Assembly (NCBI GenBank): GCA_030629925.1
Contig: DAOVOB010000039.1
Span: 1-7,999, forward strand
Direction: 5' to 3'
DNA: 7,999 bases
Source: Fidelibacterota bacterium
GTDB taxonomy: Bacteria > Fidelibacterota > Fidelibacteria > Fidelibacterales > Fidelibacteraceae
Shown here: piece after piece, positions 7,037-7,999 of the stretch
Layout of the letters: the number at the start of each line of letters is the position of its first letter
Numbering within the stretch: the first letter of the stretch is position 1
Translations under genes and position numbers: made by a program
Notes under the pieces: model-generated
What the model was told of the DNA's origin: nothing
Databases searched by the model: none
The model's input: only the letters and a program-made list of their open reading frames with translations

Positions 7037-7999
7037 TTAATATGCTTCATGATAATATTCGCCAATTCTTAGCCCCAAACAACCTGTTGTACAAATTTTA
7101 TTAAGTAACGTAAATATGTAGGGTTGTTCACTTTGTGCCCCAATGATCAAGATGTTCCCTCTTGTTTCATCGTCTCCCGAATTATCAAAATAATATTCAT
7201 TTCTTAACTTATCACTCAAATCAATTTGAGCATCGGGCTGTATTAATGTATCAAGAATTATACAGTCATGTTCGGGATCATAATTTGTCAGATAGGGATT
7301 GATTAAACGCATTTGCATGGGTACATTCCCCGAATTAATTACAATAATTGTATCTGATTGGCTGGGATATAGTACCTCAGGATATAACATTGAAATATCA
7401 TTATAGTCATAGGTCGTTTGCACAACACTATAATTCTCCCATTTTTTTCCCGATACCCAGACTTCAATAACTGCTCCCATTTTTGCACCTGAAACTGTGT
7501 AATCGTCAGTAATGTCAAAACTGTCTATACTGGCAGTATCAGCAATATTGTAGTTGTAAGACAAAGACATCACATCCGTAAAAGCACCTATCCCCATATC
7601 TAAAAGTGAACCTACACCCGAGACAGGAAGAACATGTTCTTTTGTAAAGCTGACAATTGGAAGCGCGATCAGATCGCCTCCTTCATCCGGCGTTGGAACT
7701 AAAGCAATATTACTTGGATGAATCGTCAGGTCATTTGCTGCAAATGTAATATCGTATACATCGGTATTCCCGACATTCATGAGAACATATTGCAGGGTTC
7801 TTGTTGCTGCCATGTTGCCGAAATCAATATCGGCAGACGTGGCTTTTGCCATGATGGTTGATATTTCCGATGCGGGCAAGTATTGATTTCCCGCTTCGTC
7901 AACAACAGCTTTAGCCAAATCTCCAGTAGTAAGAGGTACCAGACGAAGCTCTGCCATAAGGGGATCATTTCCGCTTGGATCGCAAGCAGTAAAAAGTGT
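7037..7999 (-). CDS. Putative secreted lipoprotein with ASH-like beta-sandwich motifs, 5' end missing
   Basis: The reading frame is open to the right edge, so 320 residues are visible and the start is outside. The first visible residues are TLFTACDPSGND; LFTAC fits a lipobox, making Cys6 the likely lipidated residue, with the signal peptide mostly outside the window. An ATG at 7957 is in frame but has no ribosome site and falls after the lipobox, so it is probably internal. The domain near visible residues 58-92 (IDFGNMAATRTLQYVLMNVG then a Gly-Asn turn) matches the IDFG ... NxGN pattern of ASH (ASPM-SPD-2-Hydin) or choice-of-anchor modules. A second similar strand pair, DTIIVINSGNVPMQMRLIN, is at 216-234. 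The end holds a CX3C pair (Cys303, Cys307). No enzyme motif is seen; a structural or adhesion role at the cell surface is inference. The exact family is not recognised. Confidence 0.7.
   Translation of the reverse strand, partial: TLFTACDPSGNDPLMAELRLVPLTTGDLAKAVVDEAGNQYLPASEISTIMAKATSADIDFGNMAATRTLQYVLMNVGNTDVYDITFAANDLTIHPSNIALVPTPDEGGDLIALPIVSFTKEHVLPVSGVGSLLDMGIGAFTDVMSLSYNYNIADTASIDSFDITDDYTVSGAKMGAVIEVWVSGKKWENYSVVQTTYDYNDISMLYPEVLYPSQSDTIIVINSGNVPMQMRLINPYLTNYDPEHDCIILDTLIQPDAQIDLSDKLRNEYYFDNSGDDETRGNILIIGAQSEQPYIFTLLNKICTTGCLGLRIGEYYHEAY

Overview
The window shows a moderately AT-rich bacterial chromosome segment (about 40% GC by eye) with four genes: two on the minus strand at the left, one plus-strand gene, and one minus-strand gene running off the right edge. 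The replicative DnaE, a lipoprotein with a lipobox-type Cys, and an AT-rich intergenic heptamer repeat together suggest a free-living Gram-negative bacterium, perhaps of the Bacteroidota/FCB neighbourhood. That placement is inference and no marker here fixes the phylum.

Layout. Positions 1-145 hold no confident gene but contain a degenerate 7-bp-periodic repeat (70-147). From 4771 down to 146 lies a two-gene minus-strand unit: full-length DNA polymerase III alpha subunit (dnaE, 1155 aa), then, after only 3 bp, a 384-aa radical SAM protein of the spore photoproduct lyase (SplB) family. The SplB-like protein keeps the CX3CX2C cluster motif, but the positions aligning with the lyase's hydrogen-donor Cys and one of its key Tyr residues are Thr and Ile. 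Positions 4772-5243 form a divergent intergenic region with a candidate dnaE promoter, a strong GC hairpin and three REP-like imperfect palindromes. A multi-pass membrane protein with DUF418-type features and an unusual C-terminal extension follows on the plus strand (start best placed at 5244, not at the upstream TTG). It converges on a C-terminal gene fragment (7037-7999, minus) for a probable secreted lipoprotein with ASH-like beta-sandwich motifs. A symmetric hairpin flanked by A and T runs (6981-7011) lies between the convergent genes and can terminate both.

How the genes work together. dnaE and the SplB-like gene are probably co-transcribed and perhaps translationally coupled, which hints at, but does not prove, a DNA-related role for the radical SAM enzyme. 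The membrane protein and the lipoprotein are separate transcription units with no visible functional link to dnaE. I see no CRISPR array, tRNA, rRNA, complete insertion sequence or defence system. The items most worth following are the atypical SplB-like enzyme beside dnaE and the repeat families.
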